From: Bugula neritina
Taxonomy: Eukaryota > Bryozoa > Gymnolaemata > Cheilostomatida > Bugulidae
NCBI GenBank assembly: GCA_964035545.1
Contig: OZ037765.1
Coordinates: forward strand, 10,286,698-10,350,697
Direction of reading: 5' to 3'
DNA length: 64,000 bases
Position numbers and translations under genes: made by a program. A model generated the notes under the pieces. That model saw only the letters and a list, made by a program, of their open reading frames with translations. It was not told where the DNA came from and did no database searches. Below are positions 14,401 through 25,400 of this stretch, piece by piece (position 1 is the first letter of the stretch; every line of letters starts with the position of its first letter).

Positions 14401-15580
14401 CACCTGCACTCAGTCTACTCTGGATAGACTGCAGTATCTGAACCGCCTGCTCGCAATCTATCAACAAGTGTAAAGACTTTAAAAGAACAGCACATAAACA
14501 TGGTGTGGTTACATTGAATCACTATAAAACAGAGAATCAGTTGATGCTTAAACACGAAAAGGTGAACAGCAGAAAACTGAACTAGTACTGAAATTTATCC
14601 TAAATCGGTTTAGTAGGATTCGATTGGCTTGGGTAGAAAAGGCAGTAACTTGCCCTTTAGTCTTGGTACCAGCTTGTTTTCACAAGTAGAGTTGTACAGC
14701 CAGCTACACCAATACAACTATACCAGTTTAAAATGAATGTATAATATATTATCCAGATGGAGTTATGAAAAATGAGAACGCAGTAGGCTTAATGTTTTAA
14801 AAATTTGCAGGTAGTTCAATGGTAATGTTGACAATTGATGTATGGCTTAACCTAGCTGCTTACCGATGCCAGTTAGTTTACAAACACCAATGAGCAGTTG
14901 ATGGGACTAACTGCATTCCAAATCTGTGATGAATTATGAGAATACAACTAACGAGGTTATGAAGAACGTCGTTGTGACCCATAAATGCAAGCCCTAGTTA
15001 CATTGTAACAGGCTAGCTGTTATATATAGCTACTAAATTGTAATCTTTGTTGAGCCATAGCCTAAATCACATGATTTCCTATACAGTGCAACACTTAGAC
15101 TAAATCAGAGGTGGTAACACCTAAATTTCTTCTACTAGTTACAAACCGTTTTATATATTAGTTACTACCACAACTATGCCGTGCACTCTAATGACCACAA
15201 TTGGGTGTTCATCAACCTACACATTGCGAAGTCTGACGTATAGATGAGCTAACACATTTACAGCGAGCAACATAGCCAACTGATTTGTGAGCTATGCCAT
15301 AAACATTCAGCCTTATCTACAAATAATATCTTTAAATCCTAGATAACTCATGAAATGACCATTCTAAATGACTAATCTGTGAGCAGTGAAGGGCTAAATA
15401 ACAACGTATGTTGGATGCTGTAGCTTTATAAGTTACATAACTGTACAATAAAACAGTTATATCACGTCGCTCGGGTATTAGTTCATTATGAGAGAGGAGG
15501 GAGGCTGTACAAAACTCTAGTTAGCCTGTATACTTAGTAGAGTTATTAGTATAGAAAACATTACCTGAGCTGAGAGCCAT
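374..15580 (-). CDS. MPDZ: MPDZ/PATJ-like multi-PDZ scaffold, 5' part (L27 + PDZ1-5)
   Basis: Predicted scaffold of the Crumbs/tight-junction polarity complex. L27 binds the Pals1/Stardust partner and PDZ domains bind C-terminal tails at the apical membrane (family knowledge). Exons, high to low: 15580-15565, 14457-14291, 12777-12643, 11587-11457, 9632-9437, 7671-7537, 6325-6268, 5228-5029, 4500-4297, 3557-3422, 3138-3055, 2918-2839, 2647-2458, 2317-2074, 1772-1667, 1558-1334, 788-699, 580-about 443. All 17 junctions have GT-AG ends and keep frame, giving about 845 residues. Domain order matches the N-terminal half of vertebrate MPDZ and PATJ, including the long linkers after L27 and PDZ3. 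The start is the first ATG before a clean donor. The 3' end is open: either a weak donor follows codon CAT at 443, with further PDZ exons outside the window, or the frame runs to a TAG at 376-374. MPDZ and PATJ cannot be separated here. Confidence 0.93.
1334..1772 (-). other. PDZ5 of the MPDZ-like gene (two exons)
   Basis: About residues 669-757, on 1772-1667 and 1558-1334. Loop [12 protein letters not shown], then [37 protein letters not shown] and [10 protein letters not shown]. The unusual GFSILDYQD loop is diagnostic for this PDZ of MPDZ/PATJ. Confidence 0.95.
2074..3138 (-). other. PDZ4 of the MPDZ-like gene, with preceding linker
   Basis: The linker exons 3138-3055 and 2918-2839 are Ser-rich then acidic, ending [13 protein letters not shown], as just before PDZ4 in vertebrates. 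PDZ4 (about residues 513-600) is on 2647-2458 and 2317-2074: [40 protein letters not shown]. The end of exon 2317-2074 is a charged, probably helical linker. Confidence 0.92.
3422..4500 (-). other. PDZ3 of the MPDZ-like gene (two exons)
   Basis: About residues 355-443, on 4500-4297 and 3557-3422. Ligand loop [13 protein letters not shown] and the phrase [20 protein letters not shown] match MPDZ PDZ3 almost position for position. The second exon holds [15 protein letters not shown], the alpha-B helix. Confidence 0.94.
4530..4712. repeat. TACTGCA-rich tandem tract
   Basis: Imperfect repetition of CTGCATACT, CTGCACATACT and similar words over about 180 bp in the intron just 5' of the PDZ3 exon on the transcribed strand. 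The many TGCA palindromes make it locally foldable. It opens long frames on the plus strand that I regard as artefacts. Confidence 0.75.
5029..7671 (-). other. PDZ2 of the MPDZ-like gene (three exons)
   Basis: About residues 221-302, on 7671-7537, 6325-6268 and the start of 5228-5029. Ligand loop [20 protein letters not shown], then [16 protein letters not shown] and [15 protein letters not shown]. This is the characteristic loop of MPDZ PDZ2. The remainder of exon 5228-5029 is an acidic Ser-rich linker. Confidence 0.93.
5321..5395. repeat. (AT)n microsatellite, about 75 bp
   Basis: Uninterrupted alternating AT in the intron between the two last PDZ2 exons. Confidence 0.98.
9388..9402. repeat. 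C9-A-C5 run in MPDZ-like intron
   Basis: C-rich run (G on the transcribed strand), about 35-48 bp downstream of the donor of PDZ1 exon 9632-9437. Confidence 0.95.
9437..11587 (-). other. PDZ1 of the MPDZ-like gene (two exons)
   Basis: About residues 107-195, split across 11587-11457 and 9632-9437. The carboxylate-binding loop reads [20 protein letters not shown] and the second half reads [19 protein letters not shown], close to vertebrate MPDZ PDZ1. The domain is followed by a Ser/Ala/Thr-rich tail. The upstream exon 12777-12643 codes an acidic linker ending INSLAQGRK, which also has a counterpart just before PDZ1 in vertebrates. Confidence 0.93.
12010..12120. repeat. 22-bp minisatellite, about 5 copies
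   Basis: The unit AAGGTACTACTACAGTGCAAGT repeats in near-perfect copies, with the last copies degrading. It lies in the intron between the pre-PDZ1 linker exon and PDZ1. Confidence 0.85.
14291..14457 (-). other. L27 domain exon of the MPDZ-like gene
   Basis: About residues 7-61. The helical pattern starts [14 protein letters not shown] and continues through [16 protein letters not shown], matching the L27 heterodimerisation domain at the N-terminus of MPDZ and PATJ (compare the family motif SVLQSPLFSQILSLQ). In relatives this domain pairs with the N-terminal L27 of Pals1. It follows a tiny first exon that codes MALSS plus one base. Confidence 0.9.
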
Positions 15581-18500
15581 ATCTGAATATTGTAGGAATC
15601 TTTCAGTAGAAACAAGTAGCACTAGCAACTGGTAAACTTTGAACTCAAGGCATTCTAAAAATGTACATGATTAACATTAAATAGCAATAGTATACGTGTC
15701 CAAGATGAGATGAACATACAAAGTCTCACCACACCAGCTCAGCATGGACTGTAGCTGTGACAAATATAAAGAAAAACGTTAGTAACTAAACCCACTGATA
15801 GATGTTTTGGATTATTGTATTTAGTTATTGTCATAGTGTTGACATGAAGATGTACACAAAACCATACAGATGCCTACTATAAGTTTATGTTAATTAAACT
15901 TGTATGCAAAGATGTGGACTTGTTTTAAACTCAATTCATAATGGTTACTAGACACAACCGCTCTACTAAAGGAGGCAGATAATCTCCCTGAACAATTGTT
16001 CTCTAGAACAAAAACTTTGCCTTCCATAAACTCAAAAAAAATCTACTCGATTTCTAAAGTCTGCCTTTTAACAAACTAGCTCTATTTAGCTTTAGAGAGA
16101 TAAATTGAGCAAATGAGTTGCCAATTAAAAAGTTGCACAGTTTAATCAGAAATTATCCTAGATTAATATTCATTTGTATTAATATTTATTTGTTTATTAT
16201 TTCATTGGTTAATGTTCTGTTATGTTATCAAGGCATGGTCAATCAACATACCATACTGAGCTCAAGTATGCAATAAAAAACTATGAAGATGCTTCAAAAG
16301 TGCTAAATCTACACAACAACAGTAGATGAGTATCAGAGAGAAATCTGAAGAGCTATAAATAGCTTTATCTTATTTTTGGCCCAAAAAGTAAAAGATACTT
16401 ATAAGTATTTACAAAAATACAATTTACATACTTAAAAATGGAAGCTGTATAGTTGGAGGTAGGTGCAGTAATGGAAAAATTGAAAAAAGCCTGTGTTATA
16501 GATTAGAAATGTAGCAAGAGAAGTTATGGACTCAAGAGAATTTCAACCTATGCCCCAAACCAAAATTTATTATGCAAACTAAGGAACCCACTTCAAAAAA
16601 TTTTCCCACTATTGTACCTAAATGGTGAACTTTAAGGGTGCCGCAGGTCTTCTATGTGATAAAATATTAACAATAAAAACTGGGTCATAAAATAATTTGA
16701 TTAAAATTATAAATTATAATAATTTATCATTTTAATAATTATAACTGATCACATTTTGATATCCAGAACGTTGACAAGAACACAAGTTGGGGGCAAAAAT
16801 TAAAAAACCGAAACGGCAAGACTAGGACTTTCTAGGAGTAAAACAGAAGAGTGAGTTTCAAACTTGGAAAAATGGAATGGGTGATTATCTATCAATTTCA
16901 TTGCGAGTTTAAATAATTACTGTTCGAAATGATGGGGAAAAAATAGAGTAACGATAATGATTTGCTAGAAGTGAAGCAATCAAATAAAAATATTGTTATC
17001 CTTGAGACAAAAGACATCATTTGACTTTAAAAGTAACTATGCTCGGTCATACAATAAAATTAATGATTGAGACACACATCTTGTCACAGATATGAGAAGC
17101 AATTGTAAGTGACAGACACAGTTGCTGCAAATAATTGAGCTTAAAAATTTGCTGAAGCACCGATAGGCATACACTATATTTAGATCAATATGTTGAACTT
17201 TCAAAGTTATGACTGTGAACATATTTACCATCAAACATTTATTACACAATGAAAACTGAGTCAGCTGTTTCATCTATGCACTACTGCTTTTCAATTTTAT
17301 TACTGCACTCCAGTATGTCATTTTATTGCAATTGTTGAAATATTTTTAGCAAATATATTCAAACTTCAATAATATGCAATAATTTTAGCTGATTAAACAA
17401 TTTCTTTACTTTAAAATGAACAAGGACTTGGGCTTACTATAGAGAATGAGCATTAATATATATATGTTGGGTTTAAAGTAGTGTATGTAACTATTTTCCA
17501 CAAATTTAGTTCCTCATTGATTTAATAGTTACTTAACTTTGACCAAGTTTAAAGCAAATGTGTAAAAATGAGCACAAGGACCTCTAACTTGAGTTTAATA
17601 GACACACTAACAGTAAGGCAATCACAAGAAAACTTATTAACTTATATACAAAATATTATCTAATTCTATAAATGTCAAGCTTTTCCAATCTCTGACACTG
17701 ATTTAGAACATTTACAGTGTTGCTGCAGGGTAACTGTGAACCAGTTTAATGACATACTATTAACTAAACTATTGACTCAAAATTTAAACTGAATACCATA
17801 CTCATTGCAACAGGTGTTTACATTGAACTTCAGAAAAATTTCATATGTTAATTTGGAATCACTAAGTGAAACATTGAAATGAAGCTCAGTATTATAAATA
17901 TTAATGATTATCAATCAATAAATAAGTACGAAAAATTAAAGGCTTTCAACATAATTATAAAGTCCAAAGTCGAAATCATTAACAACACATTAATGATTAA
18001 AGTGATTCCCAATTAACAATTCAAACTAAACCTAATGTGTCCAAATGTTGTAGCTTCTATTGACTATGACTACTACACTTGTCTCTTTTAATTATTGTAG
18101 CCATCATTATTTTATTAAGGAAATAATATATTTACTATTTAGCTGGTATCTTAACTGAAAGATCAAATATGAAATAAAAATTACTATTATAATACAAATA
18201 TTAACTATAATTAAAATGCAAATCTTTATACGTATTACTTAGTCTTATACAAATATGAATATTCTAATTATCATCATTGATTATCGTTGTGAAGTTAACA
18301 TCATTATGGTTATATTTTTTATTTTACCATTACTGATTTCCTACTACTGAATTACTATTACTATTAGTATTACTCAAGGCCAAGTCATAATAATAATGAT
18401 AGTCATAATGAGAATCAGTATTAATAATCACATTCACTGTACAGTCACAGTGTGAGTGTATCCAGGCAGTATGAGTATGAGTATCACTATCGGCATAGCA

Positions 18501-19454
18501 GTGTCACTGTGCGTGTGAGTGTTACTCATACCGTTACTGTGTCTGTTACTGTTAAACTTAGTGTAATTTACTGTTGGACTTAGTAGTCACTGTTACTGTT
18601 AGTGTTACTGTTAGACTTATCACTTAGAGTTAGACTTAGAGTTACTGTTAGTGTTAGTGTACTCCGTACTCATACTGCCACTGGTGACCTATTTTAGTAT
18701 CTAACAAGGAGTGGAAGACGAATAAGCTCATGGTAATTTTAAATTCATGACTTGATACAGAGTTACAGATTTATTATCAATAAAACACGTATCTACATAC
18801 ATAACATATTGATGAAATCATGTATTTGTAGCGACCAAAACTAAAACTGTATGAAAACTAAATTCAGGGTATCCACCATAATGATAACAGAAGTCAAGTA
18901 TTTCCGACAACATAAAAATGTAGTTCGATAAAATATTATTCACTTTTCAACAACTTAAAGAGATATTTTTAATAAAATAATATAATGTATGTATTTATAC
19001 TTTACGTTTTTAGGTAGTTGTATTATGCAATTGAACAATTTTGTTAATTGAAAATTGAAATAATACAATGCTCATTCAAAGTTATGGGTCACAGCTTTAC
19101 GGAATACGCGAGCAACAAACTAGATGCTAAGAGTTTTCTTTACTTGTGTTCCTTGTTTCGCTTTTTATGATTTGCGGCTGCTACCAAGAGACAACTCCTT
19201 CTTAGCAAAGAGGTAATGCGTTAGCGAATTATTTGTTAACCAATCATATGTAACCTATTACCTCAATTGCCCAATCCAATTGCGAGATTTTCACAACCCT
19301 ACTATATGAACGTTGATGACTTCAGAGAAGAAAGAAGAATTATACATAAGTATTTAAGGTTGCACCTTCAGCAATCAACATATTTTTCTCCCTCACTGTC
19401 TGTTACTTTGGTATCTGCTGCTGTAGCTTTGTTGAATGAGAAAATACCTTGAAG
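15581..19454. other. Intergenic region between divergent genes
   Basis: Separates the MPDZ-like start codon (minus) from the FoxN start codon (plus), so it should hold both promoters and 5' UTRs. It is strongly AT-rich and has no coding block I recognise. A plus-strand CCAAT motif sits near 19,270, and an in-frame TGA at 19,437-19,439 bounds the FoxN start. A TGTTAC-rich repeat occupies 18,421-18,672. No promoter could be placed with confidence. Confidence 0.7.
18421..18672. repeat. Degenerate TGTTACTGTTAG / GAGTATGAG repeat tract
   Basis: About 250 bp dominated by imperfect 6-12 bp words such as TGTTACTGTTAG, AGACTTAG and AGTATGAGTATG. It is the only clearly repetitive block in the intergenic region, about 0.8 kb upstream of the FoxN start codon. 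Confidence 0.75.
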
Positions 19455-22400
19455 ATGGATTCTACATGCACAGACTTGCATCAGGACTATAATGCAATGC
19501 AAGTAGGTTATTCACATTCTCATTCTGGAGTTTCAAATGGCAATGGTCACACTGCCGACCATGAGTATTCGTCACTGCATGACATGATAGACGTTGACAT
19601 AAACTCGAATGTAGAATCTATGTATCCACAGATAGACATTCCAGTTGGCAAACCAGATGTCACTAGCAGTACCTCAGACATGTTTATCTCAAATTCCGTC
19701 CCGTCTACCACTCAGCTTCCTCCAATCTCTTCAACTCAGCAGATTGAAGACCTCGACTCTTCAGTTTCCAACTTGAGTTGGCTACACTCAATGCAGCAGC
19801 AGATGCCAGAGTCCAATGGAAACCCAAATCTATTGGTTAATCCATCAACTGTCACACCAAACTCAAACACACAGCCAATTAGAGTTGTGACATTGCCAAG
19901 CAATGTTCACATTTCCAACAGCGGAAACATCAAGTATGTAACAGTTCCGACCAGCAAGCAGCAAGTATACATCTCTACAACAAAGTCAACAATGTCCTCT
20001 CAGCAATATGGCTCATCCAGGCCTGCCCTCAGCTACCAACGAAGTTACAGTCACAGTCCAGGCTCCTTACCCACTTCTACAGTTCCTGATAACCCATACC
20101 CTAAGCCTGCGTATTCTTACAGCTGTCTCATAGCTCTTTCTCTCAAGAACAGCCGACGTGGCAGTCTACCAGTTGCTGAGATCTACAGCTTCATGATGCA
20201 GAACTTTCCATATTTTAAAACAGCTCCAGATGGGTGGAAGGTGAGAGTTACAGCTGAGTATTTACTTTTAGTTATTAAAACATAAGCAATGTAACTCGTT
20301 GTTACTTTTTTTCTGTTTTTGTGTCAATTAAAGATAATTTTGCATTCGTCAGTAAGTGCCTAGCTGTAATTGTTAAAATAATATAATATATTTTTTATTA
20401 CATTATTTGTCTTAAAACTTTGAAACTGGCAATAATCTCAAAATGGCTGAAAAATACTAAATTATTTTTAGGCAATGGTGTTAGCTTTATCACAACTTGA
20501 ATTTAAATTCCAATGTTTATTTCTCTACTTTATTTATACTGAAAGTTAAAATCAATTTTCACTTGATACTTTACAAATCATCAGTTTTATTTACTATTAA
20601 AAATATTTTTATTAAATCTATGAAAGTTTGCAAAATTGATTAGGAAAGTTAAATCAAATTGTAATTTATATATAAAATGTAGAAAAAAGGCTTCAATTTA
20701 TTTCGTAGAACAGCAGGCTATTTGGGCGTTGAATCTTTTCTTTATGGCTATTTGTTTGCTTTTTACAAGATTTTGTCGGCTCAAATCTCAATGTGCTAAT
20801 TAAAGATTTCTTTGTTTAGTAAAGTGAACAACAAATTGATTTTAATCGTAATTGTGATTTTCCGGGTGGCTGCAGAGTGTTTTGGGCCCAGTGCATATAA
20901 AGCATATTTAGGCCATATGTGAACTAGATTTCTCTTATCTCTATTGTTTGAGCAATTCTAAACCAATCTTTTGTAAGTGATATTTAGACAGTAGTAAGTA
21001 AACAGTGAGATATAATATTCAATAAAAGAAAACATTGGCCCTTAACAAAAGGCGTATGAGATGCAAGTATTCTTACTTGGTAACCAAGGCAGCTCATATG
21101 GAGCAACGCAAACAAAAAATTTGCTTAAAGATATTGTTCTTTTGTAATATGGGTGGGTATGATATTAAATGAATTGATCAGCCATTAATAAGTTGATAAT
21201 ATTATGGAGTAAACCTTTTATTTGCCTTTTAAGATTATCGTAAGACTGACTGGTCAAATTTTCTTTGTTTTCTTTTAGAACTCCGTCAGACACAATTTAT
21301 CTTTAAACAAATGTTTTGAAAAGATTGAGAACCCCAACTCCGATGGTACCCATTCAAGGAAAGGGTGTCTTTGGGCAATGAACCCATCCAAAATTAAAAA
21401 GATGGACGAGGAGATTGCCAAGTGGAATAAAAAAGATCTACATGCAATAAAACGCAGCATGTCTAATCCCGGTTAGTACATGTAAATAAGCAAAATTAGT
21501 TAAAGCTGCAAATATAAAAAATTATTAGAAAATTGACTAGAGTTTTTAATATTAGAGCATATTTGCTATTTATTACACGTATACTGAATATTATATTTAA
21601 AAAGTTGCTCGAGTAAGATTAAAAGATAGATGTAATTTTGTGATTTCATAAATTGTATCAAGCTTGCACACCCACTACTATGCCCCCCATCAATAATTCA
21701 ACAGTACATACTTGCAATTTCACATATAGTATGCACTTGCACAGCGTCACTGTAATTGAAATAAAGGGCAAGCTGAATGTCATAATCCACAAATTTCCCT
21801 AATGATTCACGCATGGCACGACCTGCAACCAGGGATGTAGTGGCAAAAATATTTTAGGCCATACTCTCAGGCCGGGGGTCCAGGGGGCCGCCCAGGCCCC
21901 CGGCGGGGTCCGGGGCAGCGCCCCGGCCGCCGAAGCCCTCAGAGCGCTTTTGATGCAAATTTATGCAATTTAAAGCCATTGTAAATCATAATTCTTCTGA
22001 AAAACATCTTTGTTGAAATGTGTACCTCGCTATTTTTTTCATACCATACCAGCTACATGACGACTGGGCATTGCTGCAAACTATATAAATATTCAGTCTT
22101 GTCCCATACCTGTTGACTGTAATGTAATGTAATGTAGTCTTACTCAACTGCAGTTAGGTTTGTTCTGACACTAAGTCCAACCTGTACAGAAAAATTGCTG
22201 GATATCTCAAAAAGATGGAAGGATAGAGGCAGGTAACAAGTGCTCTCCAAATGCAACCTGATTACTTTAAATAACTAATACACTGCCGTGCACAGAAAAA
22301 GAATAATAGATCAAAACTGAGGAAGATTGCTAATCAGAAAATGTGTGTTGGTTATTTATAAAGAGCAATTTGAATTGATAACTCATTGGCAAGCAGAAAT

Positions 22401-25400
22401 TGGTTAAAAACCTATTTGGAGTTTATTAGAGTACTAGTCTAATCCATAAGGTGATACCGCCACACCTCCTTACACACAATAAAGCACACCCAAGAAGAGT
22501 ATGTTAACTTGGCTTTAAAATAAAACCCCTGAGCTTCCGCTAGATACATCAAGGAAATATACCCCAAAAGAACAAATTTGACAGGTTTAATATGTGTTAA
22601 CCTAGAAGATGATTAAATGTAAAGCCAGATGTTAGTACAATCAAACATAAGAGGTTACTTATGATGGTGTACAGTTTGCAAAACCTTATTGCATTAATAA
22701 TTAACATGCAATAACGCTAGGTTTTTGACCAAAATGTGTATATAGTACCTGTAGACCTCAGTGATAAATTTTCATTAGCCTCTCCTACACACCTGGTACT
22801 GTTTCTTGAAGAAATTTTGATTTTATTTCTGGATTTCATGTTGGTTTTTTCCAAATTCCATTGCTTATTGACAAAATGCAAGTCTACACAAGATAGATAA
22901 GGGCAACCTTCTAGCTGTCACAGCCTTGCTGAGGCCACATTATTAGTCGCGCAAAATAAAACCTCACTTAATTGTGCTAGAATTAAAAGTTAAAAACCAT
23001 GTTTTAGATCTTCCTGTTCCTCAGAGCACCTGCTTTTTTAGTTTTAAATATTTTTTTGCAAAGTTAGACAAAAATCTACCCATTTTTGGCCAATTTGGCC
23101 TGAAAAATTTATTTTTCAATCCCTGCCAAATATCTCAGCAGAAAAGCATGGTATTCGAATAGAACAAACACTGTCGGAAACCTGGGAAATTTATGCATGG
23201 CAAATTTTTTGATCTTTTCAATAGCCTTCATAGATTTTCTACAAGTTAGTGATTTATACACTGAAAATGAAATATTTTTTCCTTAGTAATCACCAATGCA
23301 CAGCACTTCGCGCTTCAATGAACATGTAGAGATGAGAAGATGGAATGTTGATAGCTGCATATTATTCATAGTGTAATCTCAGGCTAAACAATCACAAGTA
23401 GGCAACACGCATGGCACCCACACAGCATTAACATGACAAGAACTTGAATTAGATTGTAAGCGAAATTTATGATATTCTCAGTGAGGATGCCCAAACTATC
23501 CTGTGCACTAACCATCTTTCAAAAATAATTATGCCCATACGGGCGTATGGCCTAGAACAGTCTATTTTCTTCTAGGCCATACGGCGTATGGGACCGTATG
23601 GGTACCACTACATCCCTGCCTGCAACTAGTCACATTAGTAATACTAAAGACAAAAGACCAGCAGCATTATCGCCAGAAAATCAATACGTGATCATGAATC
23701 ACTCATTACTCTCTCACTTAATTTAAAGTTGTACTGCACAGAGTAAAATTACCTATTCATGGTCCTCAGAGACTTTATGCTTGGCTAATAATAAATCAAT
23801 AGTTTAGTCATTTATTTTCAGAACTATTGCTATTTATATACTGTGGAATAATATAGTTTGATTATAAAGAATCATTGTGTTATGTCTTATATAAATACTG
23901 CTGCAAAGTACAAATAATAAGCAGTTGATATTTAATGGCTGAAAGTTCTTTTGTAACTCTATAATATATTAAAACATTCAAGTTATTTAGAAGGTAATCC
24001 GGTTTTGCTCTGAAATTTAGTAACCTGAAGTACAAATATGCAATAAATCCCAAATATATCTGTCTGGTTACTAGGGTTTAATCTTAGTAAACTTAGATTT
24101 AAAGCTCATTATATAAAATTCAAAATTTGCCTAATTGCAGGCCTTAAAAATATCGTTATAACCATTGAACTATAACCTTCTATATAAAGGAAGTTTTAGT
24201 TCATTGGTTATAACCTTGCAGCATTACTCACTATTGCATGTTTTAACAAGGTCTGTACACTTTTAGATCTCCTAGACACTCTGACAAAAGGACAGGGAGC
24301 CTATCTAATGGAAAGAGCAAGGCCACTCCGCCATAGTTACCAAACCAGTCATCTCGCCCATCGGCCAGGCGTGAGAATCGTCACAGCAATACAACCGCCT
24401 CACAGTAACAACGGTAATGGTCATCAACACCTAACTATCGGTCAAGGTCAAATATTTGACAAGCAGCAATACGTGGACCAGCCAATAGACCTCAACAAGT
24501 TGGCAGAAGAGGCGGCTGACCTGTTCGGGGAGCATGATGATCTTGTGTTGGACCCCTCACTTTCGGAGTTTGCCTTCCAGGTAAATAAATACTTACACCT
24601 AATATAACTATTAGTCATAAAACTAATTCTGTGAATAACCAAAAGATGTAAGCATTTCTGGACTAGAAAGTAAGGATGCTATAGCACACTAGTAATGACA
24701 AAGTGGTAGCATTTATTTCTACTCCAGTTCTATATCTTTTAGTCATCAACAAATTGCCAGCATTTACTTAAAGCAATAACTAGCTTTAAAGAATTTTAGC
24801 CTCATATTTAAATGTTCCATCCAAATGAAAGAAATTTTAATTGTTTTAAAATGTTTTCTTAGCTTGAGTGTTGGGCAAAGCAAATAATTTGTAACACATT
24901 GCAAAAGGTTTTAACCCAATGTAAATGTGTGATTTGGCAACTTTTGCAAGAACTATGATAAAAGCATTCTTTTTTCTCTAAATATTTCGAGTTTATCCAT
25001 TGTGATGAGCACACTCTTTCAACATGTTAATGTAGTCATTATCATGCCCATCTGCTCCTTGCTGAAAGTAATTCATATAGACTTTTGCGAAGAAACAATG
25101 GGGACAGCAGTGATCTATATTACCTCTTCATCATCTACACACTTGTCTTGAATAAGGAAGGTGCAGACACAAAAGTGTTATGAGAAAAGAATGCAGATGT
25201 TTTTATCAGCTATCAAGAAGATTATTTTAAACATAGTACTAGCAAGGAACAAAACTAGTGAGGGCAGTTTCTACTAGATTATCGATCCATTCACTGAAAT
25301 AGCACAGAGTTCTTTGTTTGGTATTGGGACCTAGACTTAAATTATTGATTACAACTGTGCAGCAATAGTGAGAGCTGATCTGGTATCAATGCTTGTAAAA

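Larger units (their letters stand above)
790..15564. other. Introns of the MPDZ-like gene
   Basis: Introns range from about 110 bp to 1.8 kb (7,672-9,436, 9,633-11,456 and 12,778-14,290 are the largest). They are AT-rich and hold no conserved coding block that I can recognise. Their contents are simple repeats: a TGCA/TACTG-rich tract, a pure AT tract, GACA/GACAAACA runs near 11,920, a 22-bp minisatellite at 12,010, a G-rich triplet of short repeats near 12,375 and CTGA runs near 13,228. Confidence 0.7.

Noticed and set aside
22974-23162. Transposase fragment inside the hAT element
   Set aside because: The 62-codon frame shows no hAT catalytic or dimerisation motif that I recognise.
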